DNA of 45,217 nt, from contig NZ_JBAKHX010000066.1 in the NCBI RefSeq assembly GCF_036906915.1, positions 1-45,217 on the forward strand, read 5' to 3'. Each line of letters starts with the position of its first letter. Positions within the stretch are counted from its first letter, which is position 1. Under the pieces are notes generated by a model. It worked only from the letters and a program-made list of their open reading frames with translations, had not been told where the DNA came from and ran no database searches. Positions 31,940-39,686 of the stretch are shown in pieces. The translations under genes were made by a program, and so were the position numbers. The stretch is from Phytohabitans sp036906915. GTDB taxonomy: Bacteria; Actinomycetota; Actinomycetes; Mycobacteriales; Micromonosporaceae.

Positions 31940-33313
31940 GTGCCGATCGCCACCGTCAATCCTGCCACCGCGCAGGTACTCAAGACATTCGATCCCATGC
32001 CGGAAGACCGGATCGACTCCACGCTCGATCGTGCGGTGAGCGGATTCGACAAGGTCCGGCACCTGTCCTTCAAGGAGCGCGGCGAGTGGATGCGCGCCCT
32101 CGCCGACCTGCTCGACGACGAGCGCGACGACATCGCCACGCTGATGACCACCGAGATGGGCAAGACGCTGGCCGCCGCCAAGGCGGAGGTCACGAAGTGC
32201 GCGTACGCGTGCCGCTTCTACGCCGGGCGCGCCGCCGGGTTCCTCGCCGACGAGCCGGCCGACCCCGCAGCGGTCGGCGCCCACCTGGCGTACGCCCATT
32301 ACCAGCCGCTCGGCCCGGTGCTCGCGATCATGCCGTGGAACTTCCCGCTGTGGCAGGTCATGCGCTTCGCCGCGCCGGCGCTGATGGCCGGCAACGTCGG
32401 GCTGCTCAAGCACGCGTCCAACGTTCCGCAGACCGCGCTGCGCCTCGAAGACCTGTTCAAGCGGGCGGGCTTCCCGGAGGGAGCGTTCCAGACCCTGCTC
32501 ATCGGCTCGGACGCCGTCGAGCGCGTGCTCACCGACGACCGGGTACGGGCGGCCACGCTCACCGGCAGCGAGGCCGCCGGCCGTTCGGTCGCCGAAATCG
32601 CCGGCCGCGTCATCAAGAAGACCGTCCTGGAACTGGGCGGCAGCGACCCGTTCGTCGTCATGCCCTCGGCGGACCTCGCGCGGGCAGCGGAGGTCGCCGC
32701 GACGTCCCGCTGCCTCAACAACGGTCAGTCGTGCATCTCGGCCAAGCGGTTCATCGTGCACGCCGACGTGTACGACGCGTTCGCCGAGGCGTTCGTCGGG
32801 CGGATGTCCGCGATGACGCTCGGCGACCCCTTGGCGGCTGACACCGACGTAGGCCCGCTCGCGACCGAGCAGGGCCGCACCGACGTCGAGGAGCAGGTGG
32901 CGGACGCGGTGGGCAACGGCGCCCGGGTACTGTGCGGCGGCGAGCGCCCCGACCAGCCCGGCTGGTGGTACCCGGCGACCGTCGTCGCCGGCATCACACC
33001 GCGGATGCGGATGTGGTCCGAGGAGGTCTTCGGCCCGGTCGCCGGGCTCTACCAGGTCGGCTCGTACGACGAGGCGGTCGCGGTGGCCAACGGCACGTCG
33101 TTCGGGCTCGGCGCCAACGCGTGGACGGCCGACCCGGGCGAGCAGGAGCGGTTCGTGGCCGACCTGGAGTCCGGCCAGGTGTTCCTCAACGGCATGACCA
33201 CGTCGTACCCGGAGCTGCCGTTCGGCGGCGTGAAGAACTCCGGGTACGGGCGGGAACTGTCCGCACACGGCATCCGTGAGTTCTGTAACCTCAAGACCGT
33301 CTGGGTCGCCTGA
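31940..33313 (+). CDS. Succinate-semialdehyde dehydrogenase-like aldehyde dehydrogenase
   Basis: 457 residues from GTG 31940, which has GAAGGAG upstream and gives the normal family N-terminus (PIATVNPATAQVLKTFDP). Aldehyde dehydrogenase hallmarks: IMPWNFPLWQ (catalytic Asn), KHASNVPQTAL, TGSEAAGRSVAEIAGR (coenzyme loop), LELGGSDPFVVM (general-base Glu), NNGQSCISAKRFI (nucleophilic Cys) and EEVFGPV. The KHASNVP and GSDPFVV segments and length are typical of the NAD(P)-dependent succinate-semialdehyde dehydrogenases (GabD2 type), which convert succinate semialdehyde to succinate in GABA breakdown. No GABA transaminase gene is near, so the in vivo substrate remains open. Confidence 0.85.
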   Translation: MPIATVNPATAQVLKTFDPMPEDRIDSTLDRAVSGFDKVRHLSFKERGEWMRALADLLDDERDDIATLMTTEMGKTLAAAKAEVTKCAYACRFYAGRAAGFLADEPADPAAVGAHLAYAHYQPLGPVLAIMPWNFPLWQVMRFAAPALMAGNVGLLKHASNVPQTALRLEDLFKRAGFPEGAFQTLLIGSDAVERVLTDDRVRAATLTGSEAAGRSVAEIAGRVIKKTVLELGGSDPFVVMPSADLARAAEVAATSRCLNNGQSCISAKRFIVHADVYDAFAEAFVGRMSAMTLGDPLAADTDVGPLATEQGRTDVEEQVADAVGNGARVLCGGERPDQPGWWYPATVVAGITPRMRMWSEEVFGPVAGLYQVGSYDEAVAVANGTSFGLGANAWTADPGEQERFVADLESGQVFLNGMTTSYPELPFGGVKNSGYGRELSAHGIREFCNLKTVWVA

Positions 33314-33331
33314 ACACATAAGCTCCACCGC

Positions 33332-34897
33332 ATGGACGGGCTGGTTGACGTCGTCGTACTGGTCGCGGTGGCGGTGCTGGGGGTGGCACTCGCCCGACGC
33401 CTCGGCATGCTCGCGCCCATCCTGCTCGTACTGGGCGGCCTGGCGCTGTCGTTCGTGCCCGGGTTCCCCGAGGTGCACCTCGAACCCGAGATGGTGCTCG
33501 TCGGCATCCTCCCGCCACTGCTCTACGTCGCCGCAATCGAGACATCAGTGCCGGCGTTCCGCTTCAACCTGCGCCCGATCCTGCTGCTCGCCATCGGTCT
33601 GGTGATCTTCACGGCGCTGGTCGTCGGCGTGGCGCTGCACCTGATGCTGCCCGAGGTGCCGCTGGCCCTGTGCGTGGCGCTCGGCGCGGTGCTGGCACCA
33701 CCCGACGCGGTCGCCGCCACCGCCATCGCCCGCCGGATCGGGCTGCCCCGGCGGCTGGTCACGATCCTCGAAGGCGAGAGCCTGATCAACGACGCCACCG
33801 CGCTGGTACTGCTGCGGGTGTCGATAGGCGCGGCCACCGGTACCGCCGTGGGACTCCTGGACATCGGCCGCGACATCGTCATCGCGGCCGGCGGCGGCGT
33901 CGCGATCGGCGCCGTCGGCGCGGTGATCATCGGCTTCCTGCACAAGAAGATCACCGACCCGTTGCTCGACACCGCGCTGTCGCTGCTCACCCCGTTTCTC
34001 ATCGTGCTCGTCGCCGAGGCCATCCACTCGTCCGGCGTCGTGGCCGTGGTGGTCGCCGGCCTGTACCTCGGGCACCGCATGCCCACCCTCATGTCCGCCG
34101 CCTCCCGCCTCCAGAGCGACGGGTTCTGGCAGATGACCCGCTTTCTGCTGGAGGGCCTGGTGTTCCTGCTGGTCGGCCTCCAGCTCCGCGACATCGTCCG
34201 CGAGCTCGAAACCCCGTGGGGCGAGGTCGCGTGGATCACCGCGGCCGTCATCGGCGTGCTGATCGTGACCCGGTTCCTGTGGGTCTTCCCCTCCACCTAT
34301 CTGTCGCGGCTCATCCCGAGGATCCGTCGCCGCGACCCCTTCCCGCCGGCCAGCCACCCAGTCGTGGTCGGCTGGGCCGGTATGCGCGGGGTGGTGACGC
34401 TCGCCGCGGCGCTCGCCCTGCCACCCACCAGCGAAGTGGAGTACCCGCGCGACCTGTTCATCTGGCTGGCGTTCGCCGTGATCGTGGTGACCTTGGTGCT
34501 CCAAGGCGCCACCCTGCCGGCCGTGGCGCGCCGGCTCCATCTGCCACAGGACGAGCGCACCCAGGACGCCCTCGCCGAGGCGGCCGTGCAGAACGCCGCC
34601 AGCAAGGCCGCCCGCGACCGCCTCGACGCGATCGCCGACGGCGTACCCGAGCGGGTCCTCCACAAGCTGCGCGATCTCGGCGAGCACCGTGTCAACAAGG
34701 CGTGGGAGCGCCTCGGCGGCGAGGGCGAGACCCCGTCACGGGTGTACGGTCGACTGCGCCGCGAGATGATCGACGCCGAGCGGGGCGTGTTCCGCGCGGC
34801 ACGGGACGAAGGCCGCATCCCCGAAGAGGTACTCCGCCGGGCCCAGCGCGACCTCGATCTGGAGGAGTCCATGCTGCACCGCACCGTGGAGGAGTAA
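33332..34897 (+). CDS. CPA1-type Na+/H+ antiporter
   Basis: 521 residues with about 12 membrane segments over residues 1-410, then a cytoplasmic tail of about 110 helical residues (AVQNAASKAARDRLDAIADG and following). The ion-binding signature lies in LGAVLAPPDAVAATAIARR and EGESLINDATALVLLR, where Asp-Ala and Asn-Asp form the transport site of NhaP/NHE-like antiporters. GWAGMRGVVTLAAALALP carries the conserved Arg. It exports Na+ (or K+) in exchange for protons and supports pH and salt homeostasis. The gene starts 18 bases after the aldehyde-dehydrogenase stop, and the UBP zinc-finger gene follows two bases after its stop. Confidence 0.9.
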   Translation: MDGLVDVVVLVAVAVLGVALARRLGMLAPILLVLGGLALSFVPGFPEVHLEPEMVLVGILPPLLYVAAIETSVPAFRFNLRPILLLAIGLVIFTALVVGVALHLMLPEVPLALCVALGAVLAPPDAVAATAIARRIGLPRRLVTILEGESLINDATALVLLRVSIGAATGTAVGLLDIGRDIVIAAGGGVAIGAVGAVIIGFLHKKITDPLLDTALSLLTPFLIVLVAEAIHSSGVVAVVVAGLYLGHRMPTLMSAASRLQSDGFWQMTRFLLEGLVFLLVGLQLRDIVRELETPWGEVAWITAAVIGVLIVTRFLWVFPSTYLSRLIPRIRRRDPFPPASHPVVVGWAGMRGVVTLAAALALPPTSEVEYPRDLFIWLAFAVIVVTLVLQGATLPAVARRLHLPQDERTQDALAEAAVQNAASKAARDRLDAIADGVPERVLHKLRDLGEHRVNKAWERLGGEGETPSRVYGRLRREMIDAERGVFRAARDEGRIPEEVLRRAQRDLDLEESMLHRTVEE

Positions 34898-34899
34898 GC

Positions 34900-35157
34900 A
34901 TGACCTGTACGCACCTGGCTTCGGCTAATGCGGCTTCGCCGCAGAGCACCGACGGCTGCCAGGACTGCCTCGCCGACGGGTTTACCGACTGGGTGCACCT
35001 GCGGCTGTGCCTGGCCTGCGGTCGGGTCAGCTGCTGCGACTCGTCGCCCCGCAAGCACGCCACCGCACACTGGCACGCGACCGAGCACCCCGTGGTCCAG
35101 TCGTTCCAGCCCGGCGAGAGGTGGCGTTGGTGCTATGTCGACGAGGCGGTTGGCTGA
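34900..35157 (+). CDS. UBP-type zinc finger protein
   Basis: 85 residues. The zinc-ligand pattern is complete: CTHL at the N-terminus, GCQDCLADG, CLACGRVSCCD, then HATAHWHATEHPVV. This is the ZnF-UBP fold of small actinobacterial proteins; eukaryotic versions bind the ubiquitin C-terminal Gly-Gly, but bacterial roles are unclear. ATG 34900 is two bases after the antiporter stop, so translation is probably coupled. The pairing of antiporter and UBP finger is common in actinomycetes, which hints at a joint role. Confidence 0.85.
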   Translation: MTCTHLASANAASPQSTDGCQDCLADGFTDWVHLRLCLACGRVSCCDSSPRKHATAHWHATEHPVVQSFQPGERWRWCYVDEAVG

Positions 35158-35182
35158 CATTCAACGAGGGTAGAAGCGTGGC

Positions 35183-36136
35183 ATGACGGTGTACGGCATC
35201 CACGCGTCCCACGAGCAGGTCCACCCCCGCGCTCTGCTAGACGCGGTGGTCGGCGCCGAGCGGGCCGGGTTCGGCGCGGCAATGTCCTCCGACCACTTCT
35301 CGCCCTGGAGCGCCCGGCAGGGCCAGTCCGGGTACGCGTGGTCGTGGCTCGGCGCCGCGCTGGCCTCCACCGACCTGCCATTCGGCGTGGTGACCGCACC
35401 CGGCCAGCGGTACCATCCCGCGATCACCGCCCAGGCCATCGCCACCCTCGGCGCGATGTTCCCCGGCCGCTTCTGGGCCGCCCTCGGCACCGGCGAAGCC
35501 AGCAACGAGCACATCACCGGCGGCGGCTGGCCACGCAAGGAACTGCGCGCCGCCCGCCTGCGTGAGTGCGTCGACGTGATCCGCGCGCTGCTGGCCGGCG
35601 AGGAGGTCAGCCACGACGGCCTGGTCACCGTCGACCGCGCCCGCCTCTGGACCCGCCCCGAGGAGCCGCCGCCGCTGGTCGGTGCCGCGGTCAGCGTCGA
35701 GACCGCCCTCTGGTGCGCCACCTGGGCAGACGGCCTGATCACCGTCAATGCTCCTGAAGATCACCTGCGCCGCATGATCGACGCGTACCGGACGGCCGGC
35801 GGTCGTGGCCGGCTGTGCCTCCAGGCCCACCTGAGCTGGGCCCCGGACGCCGACGAGGCGGCGCGGATCGCGCACGAACAGTGGCGCAGCAACGTGTTCG
35901 CCCCGCCGGTGTGCTGGGACCTGGAGCTGACCGACCACTTCGACGAGGCCTCCCGCTTCGTGACCCGCGAGCAGGTGGCAGAGGTCGTCAACATCTCCGC
36001 GGACCTGTCCCAACACGCCGACTGGCTCCGCTCGTACGCCGACCTGGGCTTCGACGAGATCTACATCCACCAGGTAGCCCAAGACCAACGCCCCTTCCTA
36101 GAGGCAGCGGCCGACAAACTCCTCCCCCTCCTCTAA
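35183..36136 (+). CDS. F420-dependent LLM-class oxidoreductase (G6PDH-like subfamily)
   Basis: 317 residues. A TIM-barrel luciferase-like monooxygenase/F420 oxidoreductase: ERAGFGAAMSSDHFSPWSAR, SGYAWSWLGAALASTDLPFG, GVVTAPGQRYHPAITAQAIA, GRFWAALGTGEASNEHITG and the C-terminal SYADLGFDEIYIHQV. GTGEASNEHITGGGWP and SDHFSPW are typical of the F420-dependent glucose-6-phosphate dehydrogenase-related group, which uses deazaflavin F420 for hydride transfer. The substrate is unknown. Start ATG 35183 has GAGGGTAG upstream. The stop is followed after 86 bases by palindromic element copy D. Confidence 0.85.
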   Translation: MTVYGIHASHEQVHPRALLDAVVGAERAGFGAAMSSDHFSPWSARQGQSGYAWSWLGAALASTDLPFGVVTAPGQRYHPAITAQAIATLGAMFPGRFWAALGTGEASNEHITGGGWPRKELRAARLRECVDVIRALLAGEEVSHDGLVTVDRARLWTRPEEPPPLVGAAVSVETALWCATWADGLITVNAPEDHLRRMIDAYRTAGGRGRLCLQAHLSWAPDADEAARIAHEQWRSNVFAPPVCWDLELTDHFDEASRFVTREQVAEVVNISADLSQHADWLRSYADLGFDEIYIHQVAQDQRPFLEAAADKLLPLL

Positions 36137-36222
36137 CCCCGCCCACCCGCCCACCCGCGCCACCGGTCGCGCCGCGCGGGGCGCTTCGCGCGCCCGGCGC
36201 CGGGCGCTCCGCGCCCCTCTTC

Positions 36223-36308
36223 CCGCCGATCAAGGGCAAACGCACGTGCTTCGATCTCTTTTCCACGTGCATTCGCCCTTGATCGATGGAGATGCCCTTG
36301 ATCGGCGG
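36223..36308 (+). repeat. 86-bp palindromic intergenic element, copy D
   Basis: Starts CCGCCGATCAAGGGC and ends GCCCTTGATCGGCGG. The inner arms pair with two A-C type mismatches and one end mismatch in plus-strand RNA (these would be G-U wobbles in minus-strand RNA). At the stem position that is C-G in copy C and U-G in A and B, this copy has U-A, a compensatory change. It lies between convergent genes, in the sense of the upstream LLM gene. A second, GC-rich inverted stretch (GGGGCGC ... GCGCCCC, about 36177-36216) lies between that stop and the element. Confidence 0.87.
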
Positions 36309-36402
36309 CGCGTTAGGCGCAGGTGCGCGGCGTCCGGTTGCGCGCCGCGCCTGAGCCACGAACCGGCGGCGCGGTCGATCGGCGGGGAGGAAGGGAGCGC
36401 GG

Positions 36403-36840
36403 CTACAGGCGGGCAATCATCAAGGCGGAGATCAATAGGGCCAGCCAGTGCAAGGCTTGGTCGGCTACGTACATGCCGGAGACCGGCGTGGTTTGCTCGG
36501 CGAAGGCGGGGGAGCGGGTCAGGCGCAGGATCTGGCGCACCGGGTAGCGCAGGTCGAGGACCGCGTGCGTCACCAGGCTGAACGCGAACCCCGCCGCCAC
36601 GCCCGTCGGCGACAGCGACAGGTCCAATGTGTACGCCGTGACGGCGAGCACGCCGAAGACGGTCAGGTGGTATCCGGTGAGGTGCCCGGCGAGCGCCTTC
36701 GCCCCGGTCCAGCCGCCCGTCGACTTGTTCACTGCCTGCCTGTCGGTCTGCGCGACGTGATCGCCGACCTGGTGGCCGATCAGCATCGCGAGCAGCGCCA
36801 CCAGAAATGTCGTCTGCAGATCCACCTGCTCGCCGGTCAT
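36403..36840 (-). CDS. DUF3307-like membrane protein
   Basis: 145 residues with four hydrophobic segments. The first has LLAMLIGHQVGDHVAQTDRQ, where His, Asp and Gln are spaced as in DUF3307 proteins (HxxxDFxLQ), followed by Lys and a soluble loop (NKSTGGWTGAKALAGHLTGY). Later segments contain FSLVTHAVLDLRYPVRQIL and MYVADQALHWLALLISALMI, with the His/Asp pairs expected for this family. Function unknown. ATG 36840 is divergent from the Nramp-like gene across a 93-base region. The 3' end converges on element copy D. Confidence 0.68.
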   Translation of the reverse strand: MTGEQVDLQTTFLVALLAMLIGHQVGDHVAQTDRQAVNKSTGGWTGAKALAGHLTGYHLTVFGVLAVTAYTLDLSLSPTGVAAGFAFSLVTHAVLDLRYPVRQILRLTRSPAFAEQTTPVSGMYVADQALHWLALLISALMIARL

Positions 36841-36933
36841 CTAGGCATACTGCGTGAAGACTCAGGTTCATTTCTGCGTGCTAGCTGACACTTTGCGGGA
36901 ATGTGTCGGACGTCGCCTGGGTATTGACGATCC

Positions 36934-38358
36934 ATGACGCAGACCGCCGCTGATCGATTTCCGACGCGCCATCTACCGGGCGTGACGGTACGCGAACTGC
37001 CGGACCTGCCGTCCTCTCCCTGGCGGATCATCGGACCTGGAGTGGTCGCGGCCGGCGTGGGACTCGCCTCCGGCGAGTTCATCCTGTTTCCGTACATCGC
37101 GTCGCAGGTGGGGCTGGTCTTCCTGTGGGCGGCGGCGATCGGCATCATCACGCAGTACTTCATCAACATGGAGATCGAGCGGTACACGCTGGCGACGGGT
37201 GAGACCGCGCTGACCGGGTTCTCCCGGTTCTGGCGGCACTGGGGCCTGGTCTTCGCGATCATGGTGTACTTCGCGAACCTGTGGCCCGGGTGGGCATCGA
37301 GCTCCGCCACCATGCTCACGTACATCTTCGGCGGCGAACCGAAGTTCATCGCGGTGGTCCTGCTGCTGCTGATCGGAACGACGCTCACCTTGGCGCCGGT
37401 GATCTACAGCGCGCTGGAGCGGGTCGAGTTCGTCAAGGTCGGCCTGGTGGTGCTCTTCATCGTGGTGGCGGTGGTGTTCGCGATCTCGGCAGACGCGTGG
37501 CGGGAACTGCCCACCACCGTGACCTCGCCGGACTTCCCGACCGAGCTTGGGTTCGCGCTCATGCTCTCCGCGCTGGTGTTCGCGGGCGCGGGCGGCGGCC
37601 AGAACCTCTGCCAGAGCAACTGGATCCGCGACAAGCGGTACGGGATGGGCGCCTATGTGCCGCGGCTGGTGAGCCCGGTGACGGGGCACGAGGAGGCGGC
37701 GCCGGACAGGGCCGGGTACGTCTTCGAGCCGACCCCCGACAACATGGCGCGGTGGCGGCGCTGGTGGAAGGTCGCCAACCAGGAGCAGCTCGCCACGTTC
37801 GTACTGATCTCGTTCGTGACGATCGTGCTGATGTCGATGCTCGCCTACTCAACCGTGTACGGCGTGCCCGGGCTCGCCAACAGCGTCGCGTTCCTGGAGG
37901 TCGAGGGGGAGCGGCTCAAAGAGCTCGTCGGGCCGTGGTTCGGTGTGCTCTTCTGGCTGATCGGCGCGGTCTCGCTGTTCGCCGCCGCGATGGGCATCGT
38001 CGACTACACCAGCCGGCTGGCCGCCGACGTGTTGAAGACCTCGTATCTGCGGCGCTTTTCCGAAAGCCGGATCTATTTCGCGCTGGTGTGGGGCCTGGTG
38101 GTGCTGGGCTGCGCGATCCTGCTGGCCGGTTTCGATCAGCCGCTGCCGCTGCTGGTCATCTCGGCTTGCGTGGGCGGCCTGATGATGTTCATGTACTCGA
38201 TCCTGCTGCTCGTGCTGAACCGGCGGGTGCTGCCCGACGAGATAAGGCCGCGGGCGTACCGGGTGGCCGCGCTCGCCTGGGCGGTGGCACTCTTCGGCGT
38301 CTTCTCCGCGCTCACGGTCTGGCAGCAGGGCGACCGCCTGCTCGAATGGTTGAGGTGA
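36934..38358 (+). CDS. Nramp-superfamily transporter lacking the DPGN and MPH metal motifs
   Basis: 474 residues with 11-12 membrane segments. Overall order and the first segment (GPGVVAAGVGLASGEFILFP) follow the Nramp/LeuT-fold pattern, but the metal-binding DPGN of segment 1 is replaced by LASGE. The segment 6 MPH motif is replaced by ALVFAGAGGGQNLCQSNWIR. A loop of about 60 residues follows (GHEEAAPDRAGYVFEPTPDN). Canonical Nramp proteins import Mn2+ and Fe2+ with protons; absence of both metal motifs suggests another substrate or a different ion, as in other Nramp-related transporters. ATG 36934 has no strong ribosome-binding site. A short GC stem after the stop may be a terminator. Call is superfamily-level only. 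Confidence 0.72.
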   Translation: MTQTAADRFPTRHLPGVTVRELPDLPSSPWRIIGPGVVAAGVGLASGEFILFPYIASQVGLVFLWAAAIGIITQYFINMEIERYTLATGETALTGFSRFWRHWGLVFAIMVYFANLWPGWASSSATMLTYIFGGEPKFIAVVLLLLIGTTLTLAPVIYSALERVEFVKVGLVVLFIVVAVVFAISADAWRELPTTVTSPDFPTELGFALMLSALVFAGAGGGQNLCQSNWIRDKRYGMGAYVPRLVSPVTGHEEAAPDRAGYVFEPTPDNMARWRRWWKVANQEQLATFVLISFVTIVLMSMLAYSTVYGVPGLANSVAFLEVEGERLKELVGPWFGVLFWLIGAVSLFAAAMGIVDYTSRLAADVLKTSYLRRFSESRIYFALVWGLVVLGCAILLAGFDQPLPLLVISACVGGLMMFMYSILLLVLNRRVLPDEIRPRAYRVAALAWAVALFGVFSALTVWQQGDRLLEWLR

Positions 38359-38364
38359 AAGAGC

Positions 38365-38378
38365 GCCGGGCCACCGGC
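38365..38378 (+). terminator. Possible short terminator hairpin after the Nramp-like gene
   Basis: GCCGG (38365-38369) and CCGGC (38374-38378) can pair across a four-base loop, with an alternative GGGCC/GGCCC stem overlapping; a CACCCTTT stretch follows. It lies between two convergent genes. The stem is short, so this is only a weak call. Confidence 0.3.
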
Positions 38379-38406
38379 CCAGCACCCTTTCAGGAATTGA
38401 ATACCG

Positions 38407-38634
38407 TCAGGGGAGCTCGTCCGGACGGGGCTTACGAACCACCTCGCGATAGCGGGGGTGACTCGCGCCGTACAGCGCGAAGTTGAGCCGCGCCTCGTTC
38501 AGGCTGAGATCGCCATTTGGGCCGCCGACCGCCACGAAGGCGCTCGGATCGGCCTGCCCCGGGTCGGTCCAGAAACAGACCGGGCACGTTATGCACCCTG
38601 TCCGGTATCCACAACAGGGACACCGGTTAATCAC
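38407..38634 (-). CDS. CPCC family cysteine-rich protein
   Basis: 75 residues. The start is set at GTG 38634 (MINRCPCCGY), supported by GGTCAGG just upstream and by the family, which begins close to the CPCC motif; the longer frame upstream is poor. CPCCGYRTG and CPVCFWTDPG are two zinc-ribbon-like Cys pairs, followed by the conserved GGPNGDLSLNEARLNFALYG and SHPRYREVVRKPRPDELP. CPCC proteins are small, widely distributed, probably zinc-binding and of unknown function, and are often found next to toxin or contact-dependent systems. Nothing of that kind is adjacent here. Confidence 0.85.
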   Translation of the reverse strand: MINRCPCCGYRTGCITCPVCFWTDPGQADPSAFVAVGGPNGDLSLNEARLNFALYGASHPRYREVVRKPRPDELP

Positions 38635-38820
38635 TGACGCCTGACCACCCACCACGCGCCATAGCTTTTCACGACAACAGGCAGTGAGGTAACCCGGGTG
38701 CGGCACCTTTGTGGACGGTCTTCGAGTCGCCGAACAGGCGAGTCGATCACCATTGGGGGGCCGCCAGCGCAAACACGGATTTTCGGTACTTCTCGGTCGT
38801 TGGGGTGATCTACTAGAGAC

Positions 38821-38856
38821 ATGCCTGCCCCTACCCTGGCAGGCTGCCTGCCATGA
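38821..38856 (+). promoter_or_regulatory. Mini-ORF and alternative hairpins at the PP2C start
   Basis: ATG 38821 opens an 11-codon frame (MPAPTLAGCLP) whose TGA overlaps the PP2C ATG as ATGA. The same bases hold CCTGCC (38824-38829), GGCAGG (38838-38843) and CCTGCC (38847-38852). The middle block can pair with either outer block, so two exclusive stems are possible. The second stem would bury GGCAGG, the only Shine-Dalgarno-like purine block, right before the start codon. Confidence 0.4.
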
Positions 38857-39575
38857 CCCTCAAGCTCCGCTACGCGGCGGTGAGTGACACCGGCCTGGTT
38901 CGCAGTGCGAATCAGGACTCGGTACACGCCGGGCCGCGCCTGCTCGCCGTGGCAGACGGCATGGGTGGGATGGCCGCCGGAGACCTCGCCAGCCGCATCG
39001 TCATCGATGTGATCGCCGGGCTGGACACCGAGATAGCCGACGACGGGCTCATAGCCGCGTTGCGGGACGCGCTCGACGAGGCCAACAGCCGCATCCGGGC
39101 CGCGGTCGCCGAAGACCCGAACCGCGAGGGCATGGGCACGACCCTGACGGTGGTGCTCTTCACCGGCAGCGCCCTGGTACTGGGACACGTCGGCGACTCC
39201 CGGGCGTACCTGCTGCGCGATGGGGAACTGCGGCAGATGACCCGTGACGACACTTTCGTCCAGATGCTCGTCGACGAGGGCGTGATCACGCGTGAGGAGG
39301 CCGGGAGCCACCCCCGCCGGGCGGTGGTCACCCAGGCGATCCAGGGCGGCGAGGCGACCCCGTCGTTCACGTACATGCGGCCGGTCGCCGGCGACCGGTG
39401 GGTGCTCTGCAGCGATGGTCTGTCCAATGTGGTCTCGGACGAGACGATCGCGGAGACGCTCGGGGCCTACACCGAGCCGCGGGACTGCGCCCAGCGCCTG
39501 GTCGATCTCGCGCTACGGGCCGGCGCCCCCGACAACGTAACCGTGATCATCGCGGACGTGACCGACGGCGCCTGA
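38853..39575 (+). CDS. PP2C-family Ser/Thr protein phosphatase
   Basis: 240 residues. The PP2C metal-site blocks are in order: RSANQDSV, ADGMGGMAAGDLAS, GTTLTVVLF, VGDSRAYLLRDGELRQMTRD, then DEGVITREEAGSHPRR, CSDGLSNVVS and PDNVTVIIADV. The DG and DN aspartates that bind the two Mn2+/Mg2+ ions are present. It has no membrane tail, unlike mycobacterial PstP, and no Ser/Thr kinase, FHA or PBP gene is alongside, so it is likely a soluble, stand-alone phosphatase. The leader carries a coupled mini-ORF and hairpins. The GGDEF-EAL gene follows after about 110 bases on the same strand. Confidence 0.92.
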   Translation: MTLKLRYAAVSDTGLVRSANQDSVHAGPRLLAVADGMGGMAAGDLASRIVIDVIAGLDTEIADDGLIAALRDALDEANSRIRAAVAEDPNREGMGTTLTVVLFTGSALVLGHVGDSRAYLLRDGELRQMTRDDTFVQMLVDEGVITREEAGSHPRRAVVTQAIQGGEATPSFTYMRPVAGDRWVLCSDGLSNVVSDETIAETLGAYTEPRDCAQRLVDLALRAGAPDNVTVIIADVTDGA

Positions 39576-39686
39576 GCCAGGTCAACGACACGGGCGCCCA
39601 ACTGCGGTAGGTTACTCCGGTCGTGCGGGGGTGCTCGAGTCTGCCAGGGGAGGGGTGGGCTGACACGTCTCTATGCCCGTGTCACG

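Noticed and set aside
38635..38772. Longer N-terminus for the CPCC protein (starting at 38772)
   Set aside because: The added 46 residues are low in conserved character, and the family begins near the CPCC motif where GTG 38634 has a ribosome-binding site.
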